The notes: generated by a model not told the origin, from the sequence alone. A stretch of 64,000 nucleotides of DNA from Phycisphaerales bacterium (GCA_019744815.1 JAIEUA010000003.1:1-64000); one strand, 5' to 3'. Positions 1-8,586 are shown, counted from the stretch's first letter. Numbers and translations: made by a program.

Positions 1-147
1 CGCCATCAGGCGGGCGACACGGGGAACGCGGCCCGCTTCAACGGGCGGCGCGGCGGGCTCCACGCCGACGTTGACCTGTTTCCGGCCCGCCGTCCCCCGC
101 GTGAAATGCACCGGGAACTCGACCGTGACGTCGTGCATGTCTTTCAT
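1..147 (-). CDS. 5' part of a gene downstream of the recombinase, cut by the window edge
   Basis: Only the first 49 codons are present, starting MKDMHDVTVEFPVHF and reaching GRVPRVARLMA at the edge. The start at 145-147 has a strong AGGAGG ribosome-binding site and overlaps the recombinase stop codon by an ATGA, so the two are translationally coupled. Proteins with this position and a GRxPRxARLMA segment often follow DUF2924/recombinase pairs and continue into a helix-turn-helix-like region. That continuation is recalled from the family and cannot be seen here. It is probably a DNA-binding accessory of the same mobile module. Confidence 0.7.
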   Translation of the reverse strand, partial: MKDMHDVTVEFPVHFTRGTAGRKQVNVGVEPAAPPVEAGRVPRVARLMA

Positions 148-1736
148 GCGACCTCCTCGTGCTCAACGGGTGCCTGGCCGAGCGTGCGCAGCCCGGCCGG
201 ATGGAACGTGATCGACACCGTCTTCTTTGCACCGTCGTAGTCCACCCGCTTGACGAGGTTCGCCAGCACGGCCGCCTGTTCCCGCGGGTAGAGCACGTCC
301 CACGTCGCGGCAAACTCGCGAAGCGAGGCCGCGACGTCGGCCTGGGTGATCGACTCGTTCTCGATCTGTTCCGCCTCGGCGCGCAGAACCCGTGTCCGCT
401 CGCTGGCCGTCGCCAGGCGTTCGTGGAGGTCGGCCAGACGGGCGGCGGCGTTGGCGTCCGTGCCCGCTGTGGCGGCGACCTTGCGGAGCTCGGTCTCGAT
501 CTTCTGGATCTCACGAGCGCCGGCGGCCTGATCCTTCTCGATTTGCGCAGCTCGCGTCCGAACGCCGCTCTGGAGTTGGCGGAAGGTGGCCGCGACCAGC
601 GCGCTATCGCCGCCGATGTGCCTGATCCGGTCGACCACCAGCCTTTCGATCTGCTCGGCGGGCAGTGAGCCCGACGGGCACGCATGCCAGCCCTGTTTCT
701 GGGCGACGTAGCAGACGTAGTAGCGGTACGCGGCCTTCCCGTCTTTGACGCTGTAGGTGTGGCCCATCGCGTGCCCGCACGGCCCGCAGTGGATCAACCC
801 CTTGAGCAGCGCCCCGTGCTGGTTACGGACGTGCATGCCGCCGGTGCGGCCGTTGTGCTTGATCGTCTGGAAGACCTGCTGCCACAGCCGCTCGTCGACG
901 ATGGCCGCGTGTTCGCCAGCAAACAACTCTTTCTTGTGCTTGACCTTACCCACATAGGCCGGGTTGGTGAGGAGATTGATCAGCAGGTGCTTGTCCCACA
1001 TCCGGCCGCCAACCGCCGTGCCCTTGCGGGTCGTCCAGCGTTTGCTCGTGCTGCCGCGAGCGTTGAGGATCTGGGCCACCTTGGTGAGCGAGCGGTGCTC
1101 CAGATACAGGTGGTAGACCTCGCGGACGAGTTCCGCCTCCGCGGCGTTGACGACGAGCTTGCTCCCGCCCGCGGGCTGGGGCGCGAGGTCGTACCCCAGG
1201 ATCGGCTTGCCTCCGAACCACTTGCCCTTGCGCTTGGACGCCGCGATCTTGTCGCGAGTCCGCTCGGAGATGATCTCGCGTTCGAACTGGGCGAACGAAA
1301 GCAGGATGTTCAGCGTGAGCCGCCCCATCGACTGCGTAGTGTTGAACTGCTGCGTCACCGATACGAACGACACACGGTGCTTCTCGAAGACCGCCATCAT
1401 GCGGGCAAAGTCCAAGAGCGAGCGCGACAGGCGGTCGACCTTGTACACCACGACGCAATCAACCTTGCCGGCCTCGATGTCCGCCATGAGCCGCTGGCAA
1501 CCGGGTCGGTCGGTGTTCCCGCCGGTGAAGCCGCCGTCGTTGTACTGGTCCGCCAGCGCGACCCAGCCTTCGTGCTTCATGCTGGCGACGTAGGCCTCGC
1601 CGCTTTCGCGCTGGGCGTGCAGTGAGTTGAACTCCTGCTCGAGTCCCTGTTCGCTGGACTTGCGGGTGTAGATGGCGCATCGCACTGTCGGCACGCCGGA
1701 CTGCTTGGGTGGTGCTGTATTGATAGACGATTTCAT
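144..1736 (-). CDS. large serine recombinase
   Basis: A 530-residue site-specific recombinase of the resolvase/invertase superfamily, expected to integrate, excise or invert DNA through a serine-linked intermediate. The N-terminal resolvase domain (about residues 18-170) has YTRKS with the predicted nucleophile Ser27, and YKVDRLSRS. A recombinase domain follows (GKWFGGKPILGYD, then NPAYVGKVKHK), then a zinc ribbon near 310-355 (HCGPCG and a later pair of Cys) and a coiled coil of large serine recombinases. The start is preceded by GGAGGGCAACGT and overlaps the end of the DUF2924 gene by ATGA; the stop overlaps the next gene the same way. This operon-like coupling marks a self-contained mobile module. 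The family is certain; the DNA target is not known. Confidence 0.96.
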   Translation of the reverse strand: MKSSINTAPPKQSGVPTVRCAIYTRKSSEQGLEQEFNSLHAQRESGEAYVASMKHEGWVALADQYNDGGFTGGNTDRPGCQRLMADIEAGKVDCVVVYKVDRLSRSLLDFARMMAVFEKHRVSFVSVTQQFNTTQSMGRLTLNILLSFAQFEREIISERTRDKIAASKRKGKWFGGKPILGYDLAPQPAGGSKLVVNAAEAELVREVYHLYLEHRSLTKVAQILNARGSTSKRWTTRKGTAVGGRMWDKHLLINLLTNPAYVGKVKHKKELFAGEHAAIVDERLWQQVFQTIKHNGRTGGMHVRNQHGALLKGLIHCGPCGHAMGHTYSVKDGKAAYRYYVCYVAQKQGWHACPSGSLPAEQIERLVVDRIRHIGGDSALVAATFRQLQSGVRTRAAQIEKDQAAGAREIQKIETELRKVAATAGTDANAAARLADLHERLATASERTRVLRAEAEQIENESITQADVAASLREFAATWDVLYPREQAAVLANLVKRVDYDGAKKTVSITFHPAGLRTLGQAPVEHEEVA

Positions 1737-2254
1737 ACGTTGCCCTCCGTGGTGCCGGGCTCATTGAGCCCGAAGAAGCGGAATCCGTTCCAGTGCGAGC
1801 CGGTCACCTTCGCCGCGATGGCGCTCAGCGACCGGTAGACCTCTCCCTCAAACTCGAAGCCCTTGGGCAGCACCCGGACGAACACGGCACGGCCCTTGTA
1901 CTCGCGGCGGAGGACCGTACCGGGTGGCGGCAGCCGCCCGTCCTCTCGCGTGTGGATGGGCACGCTCACCACGCTCTCGCCGCTGGCCCGGGGCTTGGGC
2001 GCGTCCGGCGATTTGGCGCGTGGCGGGCTTCGCCGCAGGTCTGCGTCGTTGGCCAGTTCGCGTGCCCGCTGGCGTGCCCGCTCCGAGAGGTCCCCCTCCC
2101 GAAGCGCCTGCATCCGCCAGAGAATCCGTTTGATGAGCAGCACCTTGTGGTGCGTGCGAGTTTCTTCGCCGTAGACCTTGGCGTACCGCAGCTTCAGCTG
2201 CGGCACCGTCATCTGTTCCAAGGTCCGTTCGGCTGCATTCACATCGATCGCCAT
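1733..2254 (-). CDS. DUF2924 family protein
   Basis: A 173-residue basic protein with the DUF2924 layout: an N-terminal helical segment (MTVPQLKLRYAKVYGEE), a charged linker, and a C-terminal segment with LPPPGTVLRREYKGR, FEFEGEVYRSLSAIA and TGSHWNGFRFFGL. The family has no established biochemical role but is repeatedly found directly upstream of a large serine recombinase, as here (4-bp ATGA overlap). A helper or DNA-binding role in the element is an inference from this linkage. The start has a good CGGAGACCCTG ribosome-binding site. It is full length for the family. Confidence 0.92.
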   Translation of the reverse strand: MAIDVNAAERTLEQMTVPQLKLRYAKVYGEETRTHHKVLLIKRILWRMQALREGDLSERARQRARELANDADLRRSPPRAKSPDAPKPRASGESVVSVPIHTREDGRLPPPGTVLRREYKGRAVFVRVLPKGFEFEGEVYRSLSAIAAKVTGSHWNGFRFFGLNEPGTTEGNV

Positions 2255-2287
2255 CAGGGTCTCCGTTCTCGTGGTCTCGGGAAGGCG

Positions 2288-2530
2288 TTAACCACGCGAC
2301 CCATCAGGGCGGGCATGCTCGGACAGTTCAAGTCGAGCCGGAGAGCCTTCTTGATGCTCGATGTTCGGCCCCGAAATGGCGACGTGACGTCGCCGGCGGC
2401 GGATGCCCTCGGCGAAGATGGCGGCGATGGCATTCAGTCGCGCCACGGGCGTCATCGGGGCATCGGGATCAAGCGTGACGGTTGCGGGGGTGGGGGCGGG
2501 CGCATCGTCCGTGAGCGCGGTGTCGTGCAC
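2288..2530 (-). CDS. small protein heading the recombinase module
   Basis: An 80-residue protein read from a GTG at 2528-2530 that has GGAGG eight bases upstream; an ATG at 2555-2557 is in frame but has a weaker site. The N-terminal half is Asp/Ala/Pro-rich. The middle contains TPVARLNAIAAIFAEGIRRRRR, a helical basic segment like the small proteins (RxxxxAxILAxGxxR) that commonly precede DUF2924 genes. It lies 33 bp upstream of the DUF2924 gene on the same strand, so it is probably the first gene of the mobile module. Function unknown. Confidence 0.55.
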   Translation of the reverse strand: MHDTALTDDAPAPTPATVTLDPDAPMTPVARLNAIAAIFAEGIRRRRRHVAISGPNIEHQEGSPARLELSEHARPDGSRG

Positions 2531-2893
2531 GGGCACATCCTCCGTGAAGGGGGACATGCATCCGTGCGGGCGTGCGCTATGCGCTCGGCTTCGCACCTGA
2601 TGCTGGAATGGGGCCCGCGTCCGGTGCGGGCCGTCTGCCTCTGAATACGCGAAACGGTCGGGGAGCGGCGCAGGGTCCGAATCTCACCCCTCGTTCACCC
2701 CGGCAGCGCGTTAACCAGACCCGCCCGGGCGTTCGAGAGCGCGGAGAGACTTTCGGCCCCCAACCCCGGCGTGGCGACCGAAACGGCGATGCGATGCCTC
2801 GGATTCGAGATCGCCCGGCGAATCGTGGATTATCAGAAAGTGCCACGATTCCCGAGAGATATGCGCGGTGGGCGAAAGGCCCAGACCGTTAAC
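2531..2893. other. gap between mobile module and tRNA-Asn
   Basis: About 360 bases without a convincing gene. Open frames on both strands have arginine/proline-rich compositions typical of antisense GC-rich DNA and lack ribosome-binding sites. No direct repeat of the tRNA 3' end was found here, so an element end cannot be fixed. Promoters for the module may lie in this stretch. Confidence 0.5.
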
Positions 2894-2897
2894 GAGA

Positions 2898-2920
2898 AAA
2901 GGCCTCTTTACGAGGCCTTT
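2898..2920 (-). terminator. terminator downstream of tRNA-Asn
   Basis: Perfect 9-bp inverted repeat (AAAGGCCTC at 2898-2906, GAGGCCTTT at 2912-2920) with a 5-base loop, starting 8 bases after the tRNA 3' end. On the minus strand it ends in CCTTTTCTC. The symmetry means it could also stop plus-strand transcription. Confidence 0.8.
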
Positions 2921-2927
2921 CTCAGAA

Positions 2928-2999
2928 CTCCCCGACTAGGACTCGAACCTAGAACCTAGCGGTTAACAGCCGCTCGCTCTACCATTGAGCTATCGGGGA
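2928..2999 (-). tRNA. tRNA-Asn (GTT)
   Basis: A 72-nt cloverleaf on the minus strand. The acceptor stem TCCCCGA pairs with TCGGGGA; the D arm is AGCTCAATGGTAGAGC-like; the anticodon stem AGCGG/CCGCT encloses loop CTGTTAA with anticodon GTT; the T arm is TAGGTTCGAGTCCTA. The 3' CCA is not encoded. A terminator follows immediately. Confidence 0.97.
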
Positions 3000-3044
3000 A
3001 TCGAGTTGTCGCGCCCGCGGCTTTCGCCCGGCGCAAGGGACACA

Positions 3045-3072
3045 AGGCTAGCGACCTTTCGCCGCCGGTCAA
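3045..3072 (-). promoter_or_regulatory. possible sigma-70 promoter of tRNA-Asn
   Basis: On the minus strand, TTGACC (3067-3072), a 16-bp spacer and TAGCCT (3045-3050) precede the tRNA by 45 bp. The -35 is good and the -10 moderate. The rest of 3000-3361 has no convincing gene and is the upstream region shared with plus-strand rpmE. Confidence 0.45.
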
Positions 3073-3361
3073 GTTCCTGGGCCTCTCATCGGATCGGCAA
3101 CGGGGCCAATCCAGCCGCATCGGGGTTGTCACACACGGGGGCTCTTTGTCGGCGTTTCAGACGGCCGATTCGGGATTTCCGGGCCTTGGCGCGGTCGTCC
3201 GCCGCCGATTCGCGATCCTCGGGTTGGGGCCGTGAAGGTCGCGAAGCCCTTGTCGGTGGATTCCTGTCAGGGTGTTCTCGCCCCTGCCTTTGAGAAGTGT
3301 GGTGCCTATCATCCGGACCCAGCCGGGAGCCCCGGCGGGTTGAAGATCTGCGAGAAACGCG

Positions 3362-3775
3362 ATGAAAGAGTCCATCCACCCCACGTATTTCAACAACTGC
3401 AAGGTCTACCACAACGGCCAGGTCGTCATGACCGTCGGCGCCACCGTGCCGGAATTGCACGTTGAAGTGTGGTCGGGCTCGCACCCCTTCTTCACCGGCA
3501 AGCAGGCCTTCGTCGACTCGGCCGGCCGCGTCGAGAAGTTCCAGAAGAAGTTCCAGACCAATTACTTCGGCCAGAAGGAAAAGGCCGAGGCCGACCGCAA
3601 GGCCGCCATCGCCGCTGCGGAGAAGAAGGCCGCCGAGGAGCGGGCCGCTGCCAAGGCCGCCAAGGCCGCTGCCGCCGCTTCGCGTCCGAAGAAGCCGGCC
3701 CCCAAGCCCGCCGCTGAGCCGGCCGCCGCGGCTCCGGCTGCTGCCCCTGCTGCCGAGGGCGAAGCCAAGGCCTGA
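3362..3775 (+). CDS. rpmE: 50S ribosomal protein L31, zinc-free form with Ala/Lys-rich tail
   Basis: Large-subunit protein bL31, which sits at the intersubunit bridge near the central protuberance. The first 70 residues match the family (MKESIHPTYF, HPFFTGKQAFVDSAGRVEKF). The CxC...CxxC zinc ligands of the common form are absent: only Cys13 remains, and the second pair is WSGS. The C-terminal half (about residues 75-137) is a long Ala/Lys/Pro-rich tail, making the protein nearly twice the usual length. The gene stands alone and ends in a terminator. Zinc-free L31 paralogues in other bacteria are linked to zinc limitation; here it may be the only copy, which the window cannot show. Confidence 0.95.
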   Translation: MKESIHPTYFNNCKVYHNGQVVMTVGATVPELHVEVWSGSHPFFTGKQAFVDSAGRVEKFQKKFQTNYFGQKEKAEADRKAAIAAAEKKAAEERAAAKAAKAAAAASRPKKPAPKPAAEPAAAAPAAAPAAEGEAKA

Positions 3776-3800
3776 TCGAGGATCGATTGTCGCTTCCAAG

Positions 3801-3824
3801 CGCCCCGCAACGCGGGGCGTTTTC
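3801..3824 (+). terminator. rpmE terminator
   Basis: CGCCCCGC and GCGGGGCG (3801-3819) form a stem around a short AA-containing loop, followed by TTTTC. It lies 25 bp after the rpmE stop. Confidence 0.85.
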
Positions 3825-3857
3825 ATTGGCCAACCACGCCCGTCAATACCATTGACC

Positions 3858-5882
3858 ATGCCCCGTCTTTCCTATCAACTCATCGTCATCGGCGGCGGGC
3901 ACGCCGGTGTCGAGGCCGCGTGGGCGGCGGCCAACGTGCTGCGCGAGCCGCACGCGGTGGCGTTGCTGACGATTGATGCGTCGAAGATCGGGGTGATGTC
4001 GTGCAACCCGGCGATTGGGGGCCTGGCCAAGGGCCAGCTCGTCCGCGAGATCGACGCCCTCAACGGGCTGATGGGGTTGGCGACGGACGCGACGGGTATT
4101 CAGTTCAAGGTACTCAACGCGAGCAAGGGCGAAGCCGTCCGCGGCCCCCGCGCCCAGTGCGACAAGCACGCGTACGCGGAAGCGGTGCAAGCGCTCATCC
4201 GCTCCCGCCCCGAGATCGATGTGATCGAGGGCGTGGTCGAGCGATTGCTGGTTGCCGACGGCAAGGTGCGTGGCGTCGAGGTACGGAGAGCTCAAAGCGG
4301 TAACGCTCAAAGCTCAAATCAAGGTAAGCACCCTGAGTCTGCAGGGACGGCGGCTCCGGATCTGAGCTATTCCGATCTGAGATTTGAGCTTTCCGCCCCC
4401 GCGGTCGTTCTCACCACGGGCACCTTCATGCGCGGCCTCATGCACACCGGCGAGACCAAGACCGCCGGCGGCCGTTTCGGCGAGTCCGCGGCCGTCGGCA
4501 TCTCCGCCGCGCTGAAGGATCTGGGCTTTGAACTCGGACGTCTCAAGACCGGCACGCCGCCCCGGCTGAAGCGAGATTCCATCCGCTGGGACGATCTCGA
4601 ACCCGCCAAGGGCGATGCCGTCCCCGTTCCTTTCAGCGACCTCAGCGGCAAGCCCGAGCTTGCGACCGTTGCGTCGTCTTCGCATGGCTCGATCGCTTCG
4701 CTGCTGCACTTCCCCGCTCTCCCGCAAATCGACTGCCGCCAGACGCACACTTCGCGGGAAGCCCACGAGATCATCCGAGCGAATCTGCACAGGGCGCCGA
4801 TGTACAGCGGCCAGATCGAGTCCGCCGGGCCGCGCTACTGCCCCAGCATCGAAGACAAGGTCGTGCGCTTCGCCGATCGCGAGACCCACGGCGTCTTCCT
4901 CGAGCCCGAGTCGCTCCGCGACGATTGGATCTACTGCAACGGCATCTCCACCAGCCTCCCCTCCGACGTGCAGGACGCCATCGTGCGCTCCATGCCCGGC
5001 TGCGAGAACGCTCACATCTACCGCTACGGCTACGCCGTCGAGTACGACATGGTCCGCCCGCACCAGATCTTCGCCAGCGGCATGACCAAGTTGGTGGAGG
5101 GCTTGTTCCTCGCGGGGCAGATCAACGGCACCAGCGGCTACGAAGAAGCCGCGGCCCAGGGGCTTGTCGCCGGCCTCAACGCCGCCCGATTTGTGCAGGG
5201 CAAGCCCGAGTTCATCTTCGGGCGCGAGCAGGCGTACATCGGTGTGCTGATGGACGACCTCGTTACCAAGACGCCGGTCGAGCCGTACCGCATGTTCACG
5301 AGCCGCGCGGAGCATCGATTGCTGCTGCGGGCCGACAACAGCGCTGATCGCCTGACGCCACTGGCGCGGGAGCTCGGCCTCATGGCGACCGACCTCGGCC
5401 GCGTGCGTGCCGAGATCTTCGAGAAGCGCCGAGCCCAGATCGCGGTGCTGAACAAGGCCATCGACGCGACCCGCATCCACTACGAGCCCTTGGCCAAGGT
5501 CCTCCGCACCGCGGAGTTCTCCGCCGCCAAACTCCGTGAGGCGGTGCGAGATCATGAAGCCATCCGCGGCATCACACTCGACGACACCGTCGTCGACACG
5601 GTCTTCGCCGCCCGTCGCTACGAGCCCTACATCGAGAAGGCCCGGCTCGAGATCGAACGCCACGCCGAGCTCGAGCACCGCCGCATTCCCGCCGATGTGG
5701 ACTACGGCACCTTCCCCGCGCTCCGCACCGAGGCCCGCCTGGCCCTGACCCGCTTCAAGCCAGCCACCTTTGGCCAGGCGGGGCGGCTGGAGGGCCTCAC
5801 GCCCGCCGATGTGACCCTGCTCGCCGTCCTTCTCAAGAAACGCGGCGACGAGCGTCGCGCAGCGAGCGAATCATCCGTGTGA
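3858..5882 (+). CDS. mnmG: tRNA uridine 34 carboxymethylaminomethyl synthesis enzyme MnmG
   Basis: FAD-dependent enzyme that with MnmE modifies wobble uridine 34 of several tRNAs in the cytoplasm. 674 residues from the ATG at 3858. The FAD-binding GGGHAG is at residues 12-17, followed by the family blocks SCNPAIGGLAKG, TKTAGGRFGE, ARLKTGTPPRL-like RLKTGTPPR, YCPSIEDKVVRF, EPES, NGTSGYEEAAAQG and TSRAEHRLLLRADN. It is about 45 residues longer than usual because residues about 144-179 are an extra Gln/Ser-rich segment encoded by DNA bounded by a perfect 12-bp inverted repeat (listed separately). No clear Shine-Dalgarno precedes the start. MnmE is not nearby. Confidence 0.96.
   Translation: MPRLSYQLIVIGGGHAGVEAAWAAANVLREPHAVALLTIDASKIGVMSCNPAIGGLAKGQLVREIDALNGLMGLATDATGIQFKVLNASKGEAVRGPRAQCDKHAYAEAVQALIRSRPEIDVIEGVVERLLVADGKVRGVEVRRAQSGNAQSSNQGKHPESAGTAAPDLSYSDLRFELSAPAVVLTTGTFMRGLMHTGETKTAGGRFGESAAVGISAALKDLGFELGRLKTGTPPRLKRDSIRWDDLEPAKGDAVPVPFSDLSGKPELATVASSSHGSIASLLHFPALPQIDCRQTHTSREAHEIIRANLHRAPMYSGQIESAGPRYCPSIEDKVVRFADRETHGVFLEPESLRDDWIYCNGISTSLPSDVQDAIVRSMPGCENAHIYRYGYAVEYDMVRPHQIFASGMTKLVEGLFLAGQINGTSGYEEAAAQGLVAGLNAARFVQGKPEFIFGREQAYIGVLMDDLVTKTPVEPYRMFTSRAEHRLLLRADNSADRLTPLARELGLMATDLGRVRAEIFEKRRAQIAVLNKAIDATRIHYEPLAKVLRTAEFSAAKLREAVRDHEAIRGITLDDTVVDTVFAARRYEPYIEKARLEIERHAELEHRRIPADVDYGTFPALRTEARLALTRFKPATFGQAGRLEGLTPADVTLLAVLLKKRGDERRAASESSV
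4309..4392. repeat. inverted-repeat-bounded insert inside mnmG
   Basis: AAAGCTCAAATC (4309-4320) and its exact reverse complement GATTTGAGCTTT (4381-4392) flank 60 bp, all in frame with mnmG. The same GATTTGAGCTTT word recurs upstream of rpsE (45699-45757), so this is a dispersed repeat family rather than chance. The translated stretch has no counterpart in other MnmG proteins that I recall. Additional AGCTCAAA-type words just upstream (4289-4295) suggest a compound insertion. Confidence 0.75.
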
Positions 5883-5990
5883 TGATGTTCTGGCGGATCG
5901 TGCGCCCCGCCTGACAACCGTGCCAGCGCGGACAGTCCCTCAACCGCAACAGATCCGACTGGCGCGACGCCTGCGCCACCCTAGGAAGAC

Positions 5991-7808
5991 ATGCTCGATC
6001 TCTCGCCCCTCATCCTCGCCAACGCCTCCGCCAGCGCCGAAAGCACTGGGCTGGGGCTGATGGTCATTTTGTTCAGCGCGGCGGTGATCGCCACCGTCTT
6101 CCGCCGCCTCAAGCTCCAGATCATCCCCGGCTACATCGTCGCCGGCGCGCTGGTCGGCTTTGTCGCGCAACGCTTCCAGTGGTCCCTCGGCGATCTCGAG
6201 AGCATCTCGCAGTTCGCCACCATCCTGCTCCTGTTCACGATCGGGCTTCAACTCGAACTCGGCGAGCTGCGGCGGTCGATGGTCTCGATCATCGGTGTCG
6301 GCGTCGGCAGCACGCTCGCGGTCGCCGCGGCGTGCTGGGCCGCGGGCGCGATCTTCGGCCTCTCGGGCCCGACCGCGCTCGCCATCGGGCTCGCGATGTC
6401 GATCTCGTCCACCGCGATCCTGCTCCGCGTCCTGCAGGAACGCCGCGAGCTGCACCAGACCCACGGGCGTCTGTGCGTGGGCGTCTCGATTGCTCAGGAT
6501 TTGCTGTCAATCCTCATGCTCGGTGCCCTGCCCGCGATCGCCGCGTGGACCGTCGTGGACGATGGTTCGGGGCCCGGTCAGCCGAGCGTGCCGCAGATGC
6601 TGCTCTCGGCGGGCATCGGCACGCTGGGCGTCATCGTGATGCTGATCCTCGGCCGCACGGCCCTGCCCTGGATTCTCGCCCTGGTCGCCGACATCGGCTC
6701 CCGCGGCATGGCCGGCCGCTCCGGCTTTGGTTCCCGGGAGCTTGTCCTGGTCGCGTCTGCCGCGATCGCGCTCGGGGCCGCCGTCGTCACGAAGGTGCTT
6801 GGCTTCAGCGCCGAACTCGGCGCGTTCCTCGCCGGCCTGCTCCTGGCATTCACGCCGTTCCGCACCCAGCTCGCCGGGCAGTTCGAGCCGCTGCGCGATC
6901 TCTTGATGGCCATCTTCTTCACGACCGTGGGGCTGCTGCTCAACGTGCCCGACATCGCGGCCATGATCGTCCCGATCCTGGCTGGCGTCTTGGTGCTCTT
7001 TGTCATCAAGATCGTCGTGATCGGCCTGTTCGCGTGGGGCTTCGGGTCCTCGGGCTCTCTCTCCGCGCTCGCCGCGATCTATCTCGGCAACGCCGGCGAG
7101 TTCAGCCTTGTGCTTCTCGCCGCGGCGGGCCGGACGACTCCGGTCCCCATCCTCAACTCGGCCGAGCTCAGCGCCGCGATCGCGGTCGTCGTGCTCTCCC
7201 TGTTCCTTTCGCCGTTCGCTTTCACGTATGCCCACGAGATCGCCAAACGGCTCCAGGGCGTGGGTCCTCCGGGCTGGACCAAGTCGCTGCGTGAGAAGAT
7301 CCAGCACGACGCGGCCCAGTCCTCCGCCACGGAATCCCCGAGCGACGCTCCGTACAAGCCCGTCCTCCGCCACGTCGTCATCGCCGGTTTCGGTCCCGTT
7401 GGTCGCCACCTGGCCGCACGGCTCTCCATACAGAAGATCAGCTACACGGTGATCGAACTGAACCCCAGCACCGTGAAGCGACAGTCGCAGCTCGGCAAGT
7501 CGATCATCTACGGCGACGTCACCACGCCCGAGGTCCTGGATTCCGCCGGCATGCGCCACGCCGACGCCTTCGTGCTCACCATCCCCGACGACGACGCCTC
7601 GCACCGTGCGATCGCGATCGCGCGGCAGCTCTCGCCCAAAGTCTTCATCGCCTGCCGCACCAGCTACCTCAGCGGCGCGTTCCGTGCCTACGAAGCGGGC
7701 GCTGACCACGCGGTGGTCGAAGAGGTCGTCACCGCCGATGCGATGGAGAATCAGATCTTCGAGAAGATCGAAGAACGCTGGAAGGCCCCCAGACCCGCCG
7801 CGACGTGA
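5991..7808 (+). CDS. Kef-type K+/H+ antiporter with TrkA-N domain
   Basis: 605-residue inner-membrane cation:proton antiporter of the CPA2 family. The first ~405 residues are a run of hydrophobic segments with family signatures LLLFTIGLQLEL, SISSTAILLRVLQER and ELGAFLAGLLLAFTPF. A cytosolic NAD-binding TrkA-N/RCK domain follows a linker and begins near residue 457, with the nucleotide-binding GFGPVG and VIELNP, IYGDVTTPEVL. Such domains gate transport in response to NAD(H) or glutathione-type ligands. It is of usual length and complete. It stands alone, 108 bp after mnmG. The transported ion (K+ or Na+) cannot be told from sequence. Confidence 0.93.
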   Translation: MLDLSPLILANASASAESTGLGLMVILFSAAVIATVFRRLKLQIIPGYIVAGALVGFVAQRFQWSLGDLESISQFATILLLFTIGLQLELGELRRSMVSIIGVGVGSTLAVAAACWAAGAIFGLSGPTALAIGLAMSISSTAILLRVLQERRELHQTHGRLCVGVSIAQDLLSILMLGALPAIAAWTVVDDGSGPGQPSVPQMLLSAGIGTLGVIVMLILGRTALPWILALVADIGSRGMAGRSGFGSRELVLVASAAIALGAAVVTKVLGFSAELGAFLAGLLLAFTPFRTQLAGQFEPLRDLLMAIFFTTVGLLLNVPDIAAMIVPILAGVLVLFVIKIVVIGLFAWGFGSSGSLSALAAIYLGNAGEFSLVLLAAAGRTTPVPILNSAELSAAIAVVVLSLFLSPFAFTYAHEIAKRLQGVGPPGWTKSLREKIQHDAAQSSATESPSDAPYKPVLRHVVIAGFGPVGRHLAARLSIQKISYTVIELNPSTVKRQSQLGKSIIYGDVTTPEVLDSAGMRHADAFVLTIPDDDASHRAIAIARQLSPKVFIACRTSYLSGAFRAYEAGADHAVVEEVVTADAMENQIFEKIEERWKAPRPAAT

Positions 7809-8020
7809 GCGAAGCCGGAGCCGGGCAGTGAAAGAGTCAGGCAGCAGGGGAGCGCGTCGTTTCCCGAGGCTTGGCGCCATCGCTCCGCAGCAGCTCGGTG
7901 GCTCGGCACAGCGCGACCGATGCCGTCCGAAACAAAGGCCTGACCCACCCATGAGTTTCCGCGTCCCGCGTGCCGGTCGACCAATCGCCCACGATGTTCG
8001 CCGCCAACTCCCGCCCAAAG

Positions 8021-8044
8021 AAAAAGCCCCGCGTGCGCGGGGCC
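8021..8044 (-). terminator. rpsP terminator
   Basis: AAGCCCCGCG/CGCGGGGCCTT stem (8025-8044) followed on the minus strand by CTTTTTCTTT. It lies just past the rpsP stop. The 200 bases between the antiporter gene and this hairpin (7809-8020) hold no gene I can support. Confidence 0.85.
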
Positions 8045-8071
8045 TTGCTTGATCTGAACTGCAGTCTGAAC

Positions 8072-8431
8072 TCAGGCCTTGGGCTCTTCCTTCTTCTCAC
8101 CCGCGGCGGCCTTCGCGGCCTCGGCAGCCTTGCGGGCCTCGAGACGCTTGCGGTCGTGCTTGCGGTCCTCTTCCCACGCCTTGACATCGACCAGGCCACG
8201 CTTCGCGAGGAAGTCGCGGACGGTGTCGGTCGGCTGGGCGCCGACGCTCAGCCAGTGCTTGATCCGCTCCTCGTTGAGGTGGACCTGCTTGGCCGCGTCC
8301 TTCTCGATCGGGTTGAACCAGCCCAGGTTCTCGATCACCACGCCGTCGCGACGCGTGCGCTTATCGAGCGCGGCGAGGCGGTAGAACGGACGGTTGTGAC
8401 GGCCCAGACGCTGAAAACGCAGACGAACCAT
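8072..8431 (-). CDS. rpsP: 30S ribosomal protein S16
   Basis: 119-residue bS16, an early-binding small-subunit assembly protein. MVRLRFQRLGRHNRPFYRL opens the family domain, and GVVIENLGWFNP and RIKHWLSVGAQPTDTVRDFL are conserved. The last ~30 residues are a Lys/Glu/Ala-rich tail beyond the core. The chosen ATG (8429-8431) has AGGAG seven bases upstream and matches the family N-terminus; longer in-frame extensions do not. In many bacteria rpsP is followed by rimM-trmD-rplS, but here it ends at a terminator. Confidence 0.97.
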   Translation of the reverse strand: MVRLRFQRLGRHNRPFYRLAALDKRTRRDGVVIENLGWFNPIEKDAAKQVHLNEERIKHWLSVGAQPTDTVRDFLAKRGLVDVKAWEEDRKHDRKRLEARKAAEAAKAAAGEKKEEPKA

Positions 8432-8586
8432 GCGAAACTCCTGACCCCCGGCACCCGGGAGGATCGCTCCTCGCGGTTCAACGGGGCAAAGCGGGTTGTT
8501 CCCGGCCGCACGGCACACGCCGCTCCGACCGGGTCAAGATGATAGGCTCACCACCTTCTCCGGTCCCCCGCACCGCCCTCCGACCC

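Noticed and set aside
2577-2846. Minus-strand frame of 89 codons between the recombinase module and tRNA-Asn
   Set aside because: Arg/Pro/Gly-rich shadow composition, no ribosome-binding site, no recognisable motif.
2928-2999. tRNA-Asn as the attachment site of the recombinase element
   Set aside because: No second copy of the tRNA 3' end was found in the window and large serine recombinases seldom use tRNA genes; the left end of the element lies outside the window.
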